DNA of 64,000 bases from Sipunculus nudus (Eukaryota > Annelida > Sipuncula > Golfingiida > Sipunculidae), in the NCBI GenBank assembly GCA_026874595.1, contig CM049315.1:72213416-72277415 (forward strand), read 5' to 3'. The translations under genes were made by a program, and so were the position numbers. Numbering within the stretch: the stretch's first letter is position 1; the number at the start of each line of letters is the position of its first letter. Shown here piece after piece: positions 1 to 9,409 of the stretch. The notes beneath the pieces were generated by a model, which saw only the letters and a program-made list of their open reading frames with translations, made no database searches and had not been told where the DNA came from.

Positions 1-421
1 GTATGTCCATATAAACTTTATAAACGGAGGGAAACATGAATGCACAGAGTCATGCAGGAATGCACGATGACACGCGTTTTAGTAAGACAAAGACACGTGT
101 AGGTATGAGCGACAATCAGCGCAGTTTGCTCGTTTTGTGTAGGGTCCATCGGGCCAAATGCCAATTCAGGCCCGCAGCCTACGGGAGGAATTAATTGGCG
201 TAGCGGGGACCACGGCCACTTCCTGGTAAAAACTTGTGAATAAATATACCGGACGGGCTGACCATTTTCTCAGGGCCATAGGAATGTCACCATTCCAGCG
301 TGCCCTCAGACCTGGTCAGACCTGGTCAGACCTAAAACGCGTGCCTGCACATCTGTGCGCATGCAGGTGATTGCTGTCCAAAGTTTCAGTCGCTGTGTCC
401 TTCAGGAAAGGACCCGAACCG
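1..421 (+). repeat. S421 module-end segment, copy 1
   Basis: First of eight copies of a 421-bp segment that closes one class of module. It starts at GTATGTCCATATAAAC and ends at the CCCGAACCG that precedes a poly-T run. It contains a short tandem repeat of a 10-mer (ACCTGGTCAG, about 301-330) and an inverted pair CCTGCA/TGCAGG (about 343-366). The stretch TGCACGATGACACGCGTTTTAG (about 60-80) resembles the 3' part of the 1,274-bp monomer, so the two segments may share ancestry. No coding potential is supported. Confidence 0.9.
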
Positions 422-1696
422 TTTTTTTTTTTTTTTTTTTAATTGCTCGCCGGAAATCTTCGATTTCTGCAGGCAGGTTGGCCAGTCGCAAATGTCTGTT
501 TGTTGCTTGCCGGAAATCTTCGATTTCTGCAAGCAGGTTGGTCAGTCGCGGATGTCTGTTTGTTGCTTGCCGGAAATCTTCGATTTCTGCAAGCAGGTTG
601 GTCAGTCGCGGATGTCTGTTTGTCTGTTTGTTTGTTTGTCTGTCTGTCTGTCTGTCTGTGTACTCTCTACAGGCCACAATTTTCCAGCAATTGCTTTCAA
701 ACTTATACAGCTGGTAGACAAGCAAAAGTCCTGGAGGCCTATTTTTTTTGGGCATTATAGGTCAAATGTCAAGGGCAAGGTCATCAAAAGTATACAAAAC
801 GGTTTTTTGTTCATATCTGTGTTAATATTGGTCGTATCTACTTCAACAGTAGCTCATTTTAATCGTCATTCCAAGGCCTGTTTTCTGGTATGTAGCTGAC
901 TCAATTTGCGGTAACCATGGTAACGCATTTTTGGGGAAAAGTGCTGATATTTTTCTAAATTTGTCAGTTTTAAAGCTACAGAGGTCTAGTTTTTTGCTTC
1001 AGGTAGCATTCACCTAGTACTACAAGATTCTATTAAGAGTCTCGCAATATCTCGTATAATATCTCGTCAAACGAGATATTTCGAGATTTCAGTAATCTTG
1101 CCCTGGAGGCCACAGTTTTGCAGGAATCTTTTTGAAACTGACATATTGAAAGTCCTACACTATTATCTCGAAATCAATTTTTCATTTTTTTAATTCGGCC
1201 GCTAGGGGGCGCTGGGTGCAAACCTCTCCAACATATTATGTTTTGGCAATATCTCCAAAATTATAAGCCTCAATTACAAAAACTATAGTGTTTTTTTTTT
1301 CCTCTATGTCTTCTTCATGAACTCGTTTAGTCATCTGGTCTCAATCTTGTGTCACTTTGTCTGTGTGTCCGTCTGTTTCTCAGTTGTCCTCAAATCCGCT
1401 TGCTTGCCGGTTCTTTGCTTCTCACATATACCATTCTACAGGGGACAGTTTTGAAAGAATCCTTTTAAAACTATTACATCTTATGTCTTACACTAATATC
1501 TCGAAACCCATTTTTTCATTTTCCAGAATTGGCCGCTAGGGGGCGTTGCACATGACCCTCACTCACATATCATTATATTGGCCATATCTCTAAAACCCAA
1601 AGACTCAATTACATAAACTATAGCTTATGTTCTTCCTTTGAGTCTTCCCCATAACCTGGTTAAGTCATCTGGTCTCGGTCTTGTGTCACTTTGTCA
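422..1696 (+). mobile_element. Repeat module: minisatellite plus regulatory-motif body
   Basis: The module opens with poly-T (422-440) and three 60-bp minisatellite units (441-620), whose hairpins begin GCTCGCCGG or GCTTGCCGG. A (GTTT/GTCT)n run reaches 659. The body has a degenerate AGGTCA cluster (about 759-784), a perfect X-box-like GTAACCATGGTAAC (911-924), a 9-bp-stem hairpin AATATCTCG/CGAGATATT (1058-1080) and two CTCF-like cores about 334 bp apart (1199-1212 and 1533-1546). It leads into the next S421 copy. No 3' stem-loop/CTAG end is seen here. Confidence 0.75.
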
Positions 1697-2117
1697 GTAT
1701 GTCCATATAAACTTTATAAACGGAGGGAAACATGAATGCACAGAGTCATGCAGGAATGCACGATGACACGCGTTTTAGTAAGACAAAGACACGTGTAGGT
1801 ATGAGCGACAATCAGCGCAGTTTGCTCGTTTTGTGTAGGGTCCATCGGGCCAAATGCCAATTCAGGCCCGCAGCCTACGGGAGGAATTAATTGGCGTAGC
1901 GGGGACCACGGCCACTTCCTGGTAAAAACTTGTGAATAAATATACCGGACGGGCTGACCATTTTCTCAGGGCCATAGGAATGTCACCATTCCAGCGTGCC
2001 CTCAGACCTGGTCAGACCTGGTCAGACCTAAAACGCGTGCCTGCACATCTGTGCGCATGCAGGTGATTGCTGTCCAAAGTTTCAGTCGCTGTGTCCTTCA
2101 GGAAAGGACCCGAACCG
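1697..2117 (+). repeat. S421 module-end segment, copy 2
   Basis: This copy is nearly identical to the copy at position 1. It belongs to the subfamily with CAGTCGCTGTGTCC near its end and a long following poly-T (18 T). Confidence 0.9.
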
Positions 2118-3537
2118 TTTTTTTTTTTTTTTTTTAATTGCTCGCCGGAAATCTTCGATTTCTGCAGGCAGGTTGGCCAGTCGCAAATGTCTGTTTGTTG
2201 CTTGCCGGAAATCTTCGATTTCTGCAAGCAGGTTGGTCAGTCGCGGATGTCTGTTTGTTGCTTGCCGGAAATCTTCGATTTCTGCAAGCAGGTTGGTCAG
2301 TCGCGGATGTCTGTTTGTCTGTTTGTTTGTTGCTTGCCGGAAATCTTCGATTTCTGCAAGCAGGTTGGTCAGTCGCGGATGTCTGTTTGTTGCTTGCCGG
2401 AAATCTTCGATTTCTGCAAGCAGGTTGGTCAGTCGCGGATGTCTGTTTGTCTGTTTGTTTGTTTGTTTGTCTGTCTGTCTGTGTACTCTCTACAGGCCAC
2501 AATTTTCCAGCAATTGCTTTCAAACTTATAAAGCTGGTAGACAAGCAAAAGTCCTGGAGGCCTATTGTTTTTGGGCATTATAGGTCAAATGTCAAGGTCA
2601 AGGTCATCAAAAGTATACAAAACGGTTTTTTGTTCATATCTGTGTTAATATTGGTCGTATCTACTTCAACAGTAGCTCATTTTAATCGTCATTCCAAGGC
2701 CTGTCTTCTGGTGTGTAGCTGACTCAAATTTGCCGTAACCATGGTTACGAATTTTCGGGAAAAAGTCATGATATTCTGAAATAAGGGGTCTTATTTTTCT
2801 AACTTTGTCAGTTTTAAAGCTAGAGAGGTCTAGTTTTTTGCATGAGGTAGCATTTAACAAGTACTGCAAGATTTTATTAAAATTCTCGCGATATCTCGTT
2901 CAATATCTCGTCAAACGAGATATTTCGAGATTTCAGTAATCTTGCCCTGGAGGCCACAGTTTTGCAGGAATCTTTTTGAAACTGACATATCGTAAGTCCT
3001 ACACTATTATCTCGAAAAAAATTTTTCATTTTTTGAATTCGGCCGCTAGGGGGCGCTGGGTGCAAACCTCTCCAACATATCATGTTTTGGCAATACCTTC
3101 AAAATTATAAAGCTCAATTACATAAACCACAGCTTATTTTCTTCCTCTGAGTCTTTCCAAAATCCTGGTGTAGTCATTTCGACTCAATCTTGAGTCACTT
3201 TGTCAGTGTGTCCGTCTGTTTCTCAGTTGTCCTCAAATCCGCTTGCTTGCCGGTTCTTGCGTCTCACATATAGCATTCTACAGGACACAATTTTGAAAGA
3301 ATCCTTTTAAAACTATTACATCTTATGTCTTACACTAATATCTCGAAACCGATTTTTCATTTTCCAGAATTGGCCGCTAGGGGGCGCTGCACATGACCCT
3401 GACACACATATCATCATATTGGCCATATCTCTAAAACCCAAAGACTCAATTACATAAACCATAGCTTATGTTCTTCGTCTGAGTCTTCTCCATAACCTGG
3501 TTAAGTCATCTGGTCTCGGTCTTGTGTCACTTTGTCA
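2118..3537 (+). mobile_element. Repeat module with five-unit minisatellite
   Basis: Poly-T (2118-2135) is followed by five hairpin minisatellite units (2136-2446), one pair separated by an extra 12 bp of TCTGTTTGTTTG type, and then (GTTT/GTCT)n to 2482. The body carries AGGTCA-type half-sites (about 2583-2608), a perfectly palindromic GTAACCATGGTTAC (2735-2748), an ATCTCG hairpin (about 2910-2932) and CTCF-like cores at 3043 and 3373. The long + frame across 2138-2722 comes from the stop-poor minisatellite and is not proposed as a gene. Confidence 0.75.
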
Positions 3538-3958
3538 GTATGTCCATATAAACTTTATAAACGGAGGGAAACCTGACTGCACAGAGTCATGCAGGAATGC
3601 ACGATGACACGCGTTTTAGTAAGACAAAGACTCGTGTAGGTATGAGCGACAATCAGCGCAGTTTGCTCGTTTTGTGTAGGGTCCATCGGGCCAAATGCCA
3701 ATAAGGGCCCGCAGCCGACGGGATGAATTAATTGGCGTAGCGGGGACCACGGCCATTTCCTGGTAAAAACTTGTGAATAAATATACCGGACGGGCTGACC
3801 ATTTTCTCAGGGCCATAGGAATGTCACCATTCCAGTGTGCCCTCAGACCTGGTCAGACCTGGTCAGACCTAAAACGCGTGCCTGCACATCTGTGCGCATG
3901 CAGGTGATTGCTGTCCAAAGTTTCGGTCGGTGAGTCCTTCAGGAAAGGACCCGAACCG
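3538..3958 (+). repeat. S421 module-end segment, copy 3
   Basis: This copy belongs to a second subfamily (with the copies at 7629 and 15962): GGTCGGTGAGTCC near the end, ACTCGTGTAGG in the middle, and only 9 T following. It also has private changes such as AATAAGGGCCCG. Confidence 0.9.
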
Positions 3959-4730
3959 TTTTTTTTTAATTGCTTGCCGGAAATCTTCCATTTCTGCAGG
4001 CAGGTTGGCCAGTCGCAAATCTCTGTTTATTGCTTGCCGGAAATCTTCGATTTCTGCAAGCAGGTTGGTCAGTCGCGGATGTCTGTTTGTCTGTTTGTTT
4101 GTTGCTTGCCGGAAATCTTCGATTTCTGCAAGCAGGTTGGTCAGTCGCGGATGTCTGTTTGTCTGTTTGTTTGTTTGTTTGTCTGTCTGTCTGTGTACTC
4201 TCTACAGGCCACAATTTTCCAGCAATTGCTTTCAAACTTATACAGCTGGTAGACAAGCAAAAGTCCTGGAGGCCTATTGTTTTTGGGCATTATAGGTCAA
4301 ATGTCAAGGTCAAGGTCATCAAAAGTATACAAAACGGTTTTTTGTTCATATCTGTGTTAATATTGATCGTATCTACTTCAACAGTAACTCATTTTGATCG
4401 TCATTCCAAGGCCTGTCTTCTGGTGTGTAGCTGACTCAATTTGCGGTAACCATGGTAAGCATTTTTGGGGAAAAGTGCTGATATTTTTCTAAATTTGTCA
4501 GTTTTAAAGCTACAGAGGTCTAGTTTTTTGCTTCAGGTAGCATTCACCTAGTACTACAAGATTCTATTAAGAGTCTCACAATATCTCGTATAATATCTCG
4601 TCAAACGAGATATTTCGAGATTTCAGTAATCTTGCACTGGAGGCCACAGTTTTGCAGGAATCTTTTTGAAACTGACATATCTTAAGTCCTACACTATTAT
4701 CTCGAAATCAATTTTTCATTTTTTTAATTC

Positions 4731-6120
4731 GGCCACTAGGGGGCGCTGGGTGCAAACCTCTCCAACATATCATGTTTTGGCAATATCTCCAAAATTATAA
4801 GCCTCAATTACAAAAACTATAGTTTTTTTTTTCCTCTAAGTCTTCTTCATGAACTCATTTAGTCATCTGGTCTCAATCTTGTGTCACTTTGTCTGTGTGT
4901 CCGTCTGTTTCTCAGTTGTCCTCAAATCCGCTTGCTTGCCGGTTCTTGCGTCTCACATATAGCATTCTACAGGCCACAGTTTTGAAAGAATCTTTTTAAA
5001 ACTATTACATCTTATGTCTTACACTAATATCTCCAAACCGATTTTTCATTTTCCAGAATTGGCCGCTAGTGGGCGGTGCACTCAAACTTGCACAACATAT
5101 CATTTTTTGGCCATATCTCCAAAACTATAAACATCATTCACATAAACTATAGCTTATTTTCTTCCTCTGGGTCTTTCTAAAAACCTGGTGTATTCATTTG
5201 GTCTCAATCTTGAGTCACTTTGTCTGTGTGTCCGTCTGTTTCTCAGTTGTCCTCAAATTCGCTTGCTTGCCGGTTCTTGCGTTTCACATATAGCATTCTA
5301 CAGGCCACAGTTTTGAAAGAATCCTTTTAAAACTATTACATCTTATGTCTTACACTAATATCTCGAAACCGATTTTTCATTTTCCAGAATTGGCCGCTAG
5401 GGGGCGGTGCACTCAAACTTGCACAACATATCATTTTTTGGCCATATCTCCAAAACTATAAACATCATTTACATAAACTATAGCTTATTTTCTTCCTCTG
5501 GGTCTTTCCAAAAACCTAGTGTATTCATTTGGTCTCAATCTTGAGTCACTTTGTCTGTGTGTCCGTCTGTTTCTCAGTTGTCCTCAAATTCGCTTGCTTG
5601 CCGGTTCTTGCGTCTCACATATAGCATTCTACAGGCCACAGTTTTGAAAGAATCCTTTCAAAACTATTACATCTTATGTCTTACACTAATATCTCGAAAC
5701 CGATTTTTCATTTTCCAGAATTGGCCGCTAGGGGGTGGTGCACTCAAACTTGCACAACATATCATTTTTTGGCCATATCTCCAAAACTATAAACATCATT
5801 TACATAAACTATAGCTTATTTTCTTCCTCTAGGTCTTTCCAAAAACCTGGTGTATTCATTTGGTCTCAATCTTGAGTCACTTTGTCTGTGTGTCCGTCTG
5901 TTTCTCAGTTGTCCTCAAATTCGCTTGCTTTCCGGTTCTTGCGTCTCACATATAGCATTCTACAGGCCACAGTTTTGAAAGAATCCTTTTAAAACTATTA
6001 CATCTTATGTCTTACACTAATATCTCGAAACCGACTTTTCATTTTACAGAATTGGCCGCTAGGGGGCGGTGCACTCAAACTTGCACAACATGTCATTTTT
6101 TGGCCATATCTCCAAAACTA
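4731..6120 (+). repeat. 330-bp tandem array, first copy
   Basis: Five successive units have CTCF-like cores at 4733, 5063, 5393, 5723 and 6053, a constant step of 330 bp. Each unit also repeats TATCTCGAAACC, GCCATATCTCCAAAACTAT, a TATAGCTTATTTTCTTCCTC stretch and GTGTCCGTCTGTTTCTCAG. The cores differ: CCACTAGGGGGCGC in the first, a G-to-T change (TAGTGGGC) in the second, GGGGGTGG in the fourth. No function is assigned. Confidence 0.92.
4733..4746 (+). promoter_or_regulatory. CTCF-like core motif (exact consensus match)
   Basis: CCACTAGGGGGCGC satisfies the commonly quoted CTCF core CCASYAGRKGGCRS at every position. It is the best representative of the form found at the head of 330-bp units. 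Binding is not shown, and the organism's CTCF specificity is unknown. Confidence 0.5.
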
Positions 6121-6519
6121 TTAACCTCATTTACATAAATTATAGCTTATTATCTTCCTCTTAGGTTTATTCATAACATGATTAAGTCATCTGTTCTCAA
6201 TCTTGGGTCAGTATGTTTGCCTGTTTGTCAGTTGTCCTCACTTTGCCTGCTTCCTGGTTCTTGCGTCTCACATGTAGCATTCTACTGGCCACAGTTTTGA
6301 AGGAATCGTTTTGTAAATTACACTTGTCATATATCGTGATGATATCTGGAAGTCCTATGTTTATTATTTAAATAAGTCAAAGGTCAAGGTCAAGGTGATC
6401 AAAATATATCAAAATCTTATTTTCTTTAGAACTTTGTTAATATTGGTTCTTTCTTCACAAACTATGGATTATTTTCTTTCACTTTGACACTGCTCGTTCA
6501 TCTGACTAACCTTACATCA

Positions 6520-6552
6520 TTTCCGGCAAGCGCGTGACCTCAGGTCATCTAG
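6520..6552 (+). other. Rolling-circle-like 3' terminus
   Basis: TTTCCGGCAAGC is followed by the stem-loop TGACC-TCA-GGTCA, then T, then CTAG, with T as the first flanking base. Twelve other copies lie at 12441, 14853, 20747, 22494, 25990, 30054, 33757, 37831, 48834, 50265, 58083 and 63586. Helitron-group 3' ends are known for a short hairpin just before CTRR. The fit here is good, but the hairpin is unusually close to the end. Confidence 0.55.
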
Positions 6553-7628
6553 TTTGTTTGTCTGTCTGTCTGTGTACTCTCTACAGGCCACAATTTTCCA
6601 CCAATTGCTTTCAAACTTATAAAGCTGGTAGACAAGCAAAAGTCCTGGAGGCCTATTGTTTTTGGGCATTATAGGTCAAATGTCAAGGTCAAGGTCATCA
6701 AAAGATTACAAAACGGTTTTTTGTTCATATCTGTGTTAATATTGGTCCTATCTACTTCAACAGTAGCTCATTTTAATCGTCATTCCAAGGCCTGTCTTCT
6801 GGTGTGTAGCTGACTCAAATTTGCCGTAACCATGGTTACGAATTTTTGGGAAAAAGTCATGATATTCTGAAATAAGGGGTCTTATTTTTCTAACTTTGTC
6901 AGTTTTAAAGCTAGAGAGGTCTAGTTTTTTGCATGAGGTAGCATTTAACAAGTACTGCAAGATTTTATTAAAATTCTCGCGATATCTCGTTCAATATCTC
7001 GTCAAACGAGATATTTCGAGATTTCAGTAATCTTGCCCTGGAGGCCACAGTTTTGCAGGAATCTTTTTGAAACTGACATATCGTAAGTCCTACACTATTA
7101 TCTCGAAACAACTTTTTCATTTTTTGAATTCGGCCGCTAGGGGGCGCTGGGTGCAAACCTCTCCAACATATCATGTTTTGGCAATACCTTCAAAATTATA
7201 AAGCTCAATTACATAAACCACAGCTTATTTTCTTCCTCTGAGTCTTTCCAAAATCCTGGTGTAGTCATTTCGACTCAATCTTGAGTCACTTTGTCAGTGT
7301 GTCCGTCTGTTTCTCAGTTGTCCTCAAATCCGCTTGCTTGCCGGTTCTTGCGTCTCACATATAGCATTCTACAGGACACAGTTTTGAAAGAATCCTTTTA
7401 AAACTATTACATCTTATGTCTTACACTAATATCTCGAAACCGATTTTTCATTTTCCAGAATTGGCTGCTAGGGGGCGCTGCACATGACCCTGACACACAT
7501 ATCATCATATTGGCCATATCTCTAAAACCCAAAGACTCAATTACATAAACTATAGCTTATGTTCTTCCTTTGAGTCTTCCCCATAACCTGGTTAAGTCAT
7601 CTGGTCTCGGTCTTGTGTCACTTTGTCA
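6553..7628 (+). mobile_element. 5'-truncated module body
   Basis: It starts straight after the CTAG end with TTTGTTTG(TCTG)n and has no GCTTGCCGG hairpin. It carries half-sites (about 6675-6700), palindromic GTAACCATGGTTAC (about 6826-6839), an ATCTCG hairpin (about 7000) and CTCF-like cores at about 7133 and 7463. The latter reads GGCTGCTAGGGGGCGC. It ends at S421 copy 4. Confidence 0.75.
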
Positions 7629-8049
7629 GTATGTCCATATAAACTTTATAAACGGAGGGAAACATGAATGCACAGAGTCATGCAGGAATGCACGATGACA
7701 CGCGTTTTAGTAAGACAAAGACTCGTGTAGGTATGAGCGACAATCAGCGCAGTTTGCTCGTTTTGTGTAGGGTCCATCGGGCCAAATGCCAATTCAGGCC
7801 CGCAGCCGACGGGATGAATTAATTGGCGTAGCGGGGACCACGGCCATTTCCTGGTAAAAACTTGTGAATAAATATACCGGACGGGCTGACCATTTTCTCA
7901 GGGCCATAGGAATGTCACCATTCCAGTGTGCCCTCAGACCTGGTCAGACCTGGTCAGACCTAAAACGCGTGCCTGCACATCTGTGCGCATGCAGGTGATT
8001 GCTGTCCAAAGTTTCGGTCGGTGAGTCCTTCAGGAAAGGACCCGAACCG
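7629..8049 (+). repeat. S421 module-end segment, copy 4
   Basis: Short-poly-T subfamily (9 T, 8050-8058), with GCCGACGGGATG in place of GCCTACGGGAGG. It is the paralogue of the copy at 15962 within repeat A. Confidence 0.9.
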
Positions 8050-8194
8050 TTTTTTTTTAATTGCTTGCCGGAAATCTTCCATTTCTGCAGGCAGGTTGGC
8101 CAGTCGCAAATCTCTGTTTATTGCTTGCCGGAAATCTTCGATTTCTGCAAGCAGGTTGGTCAGTCGCGGATGTCTGTTTGTCTGTTTGTTTGTT
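8050..8194 (+). repeat. Poly-T and two 60-bp minisatellite units
   Basis: Nine T are followed by two hairpin units (one with TCTTCCATTTC, one with TCTTCGATTTC) and a short TCTGTTTGTTTG run leading directly into the hairpin at 8195. The array is contracted relative to those at 2136 and 39696. Confidence 0.88.
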
Positions 8195-8363
8195 GCTTGC
8201 CGGAATCAAAGATTTCGGCAAGCATATTGCTCAGTTGCGTATGTCTGTTTGTCTGTTTGTTTGTCTGCACTCTCCTGGCCACAATTTTGCCACAATCACC
8301 TTGAAACTTACAGGGATGATAAAAAACATAATTTCTAGGTGCCCTATTGTTTTTGGTTAAAAT

Positions 8364-8388
8364 AGGTCAAAGGTCAAGGTCAAGGTCA
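8364..8388 (+). promoter_or_regulatory. Nuclear-receptor-like half-site cluster (DR1 plus DR0)
   Basis: Four direct AGGTCA half-sites occur, the first two separated by one A (a DR1 arrangement) and the next two abutting. The latter create overlapping TCAAGGTCA, the extended half-site recognised by NR5A/ERR-type monomers. Equivalent clusters recur once per module body. Binding is inferred from the motif alone. Confidence 0.4.
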
Positions 8389-9113
8389 CGACAGGTATGG
8401 TTAACGGTTTTTGCACTATAACTTCGCCATAATTAGGCTTATCCACTTCTGCAATAGCTCATTTTTTTCGTCATCACCTGGCCTTTCTTTTGACATGTAG
8501 CTTACTTAAATTTGCTGTTACCATGGTTACGCAATTTTGGGGAGAAATCATGGAATTTCCTGATATTTTTCAAATTTGCAGCAATCGTACTGATTCTGAG
8601 ATATTTTATGTAACACAAGAATATCTCGAAATTGCTTTTTTCAGATTTTGGAAATGGCCGCCAGGGGGCGTTGCAGATGAAAAAACATGAAAATTTGTTT
8701 TGGTGCTATACCTCCAGAACTATTAAACATTGGGCCATTTCCATCACAGCACCTTCAACTGGGGTCTATGGGCTTATTTTTGCGCATAGGTGCCAAAGTG
8801 CGCCATTGCCAGATTTCTCTATTTTTGGGGTAAAACTTTTGAATTTTGAAAATATGCAGTTTTCAGCTTCTAACTCTGTCAGTTTTTATGCTGGAGAGGT
8901 CAATTTTTTTGCATCTTGTAGCCCTTGGTGAGCTCTCGGTGATCCAATCAAAAATCTTGCAAAATCTCGCACCGTTTCTCGTCAAACGAGAGTCTTCGAG
9001 ATTTCATTAAATATGACCTACAGGTTGCATTTTTTTAACAATGGCTTTGAAATTGATATATTTTGTGTTATTTATAAATATCTCGAAATCAGTTTTTCAT
9101 TTTTTGGAAATAG

Positions 9114-9127
9114 CCACCAGGGGGCGT
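9114..9127 (+). promoter_or_regulatory. CTCF-like core motif (CCACCAGGGGGCG form)
   Basis: AGCCACCAGGGGGCGTGG closely matches the vertebrate CTCF consensus around CCACCAGGGGGCG. The same form recurs at about 17444, 26954, 34728, 40535, 52388 and 58698, always on the + strand. Confidence 0.5.
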
Positions 9128-9409
9128 GGTACCTGAAACACTGTAACATATCATTTTTCTGCAATATCTAAAATAATCTTAAACATGGCACAATTTTTAT
9201 CGTTGTTTCTTAAACTAGGAACATTGGCTTATTCCTCCGCACATGTAGCTTTGTGCTGTCGTTACCATGGTTACCAAATTTGTGGGTTAAACTTGACGAT
9301 CTGAAAATATGCAGTTTTTGGCTTCTATCTCGGTTAATATTTATGTGTCAAGGGTCTAGTTTTTTGCATAAGGCTGCTTCCCCTTGGTTCTGAGTCATTC
9401 AATTGCAAG

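Larger units (their letters stand above)
3972..6552 (+). mobile_element. Rolling-circle-like module bounded at both ends (Helentron/HINE-like candidate)
   Basis: The left end is a GCTTGCCGGAAA hairpin (3972) heading three minisatellite units and (GTTT/GTCT)n (to about 4192). The right end is TTTCCGGCAAGC (6520-6531), its exact 12-bp inverted copy, followed by the stem TGACC-TCA-GGTCA and CTAG (6549-6552), with T next. An inverted pair in which only the 3' member is followed by a stem-loop matches the asymmetric-end anatomy described for Helitron2/Helentron elements. The interior has NR half-sites (about 4300), a damaged X-box (about 4447), five CTCF-like cores (4733 to 6053) and a second half-site cluster (about 6376-6395). 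There is no transposase or helicase reading frame, so it would be non-autonomous. Confidence 0.55.

Noticed and set aside
400-425. Pol III B-box-like GGTTCGGGTCC on the - strand of S421
   Set aside because: One mismatch to the B-box, but no A-box at a suitable distance and the adjacent poly-A lies on the wrong side for a SINE tail.
441-620. CRISPR array (regular hairpin repeats)
   Set aside because: The whole 60-bp unit repeats, so there are no unique spacers. The setting is animal repeat DNA without cas genes.
614-659. Telomeric or centromeric repeat
   Set aside because: The tetranucleotide (GTTT/GTCT)n is not a telomere repeat, and nothing in the window shows centromere identity.
2138-2722. 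194-codon + strand open frame, and similar 100-177 codon frames over other minisatellites
   Set aside because: The frame is a translation of the 60-bp unit plus (GTCT)n. Other frames over the same DNA are equally open, and length tracks unit number. There is no domain and no conserved start.
3616-3816. Minus-strand 66-codon frame in S421
   Set aside because: Present in only one of eight copies as an intact frame. The others have substitutions that break or shorten it.
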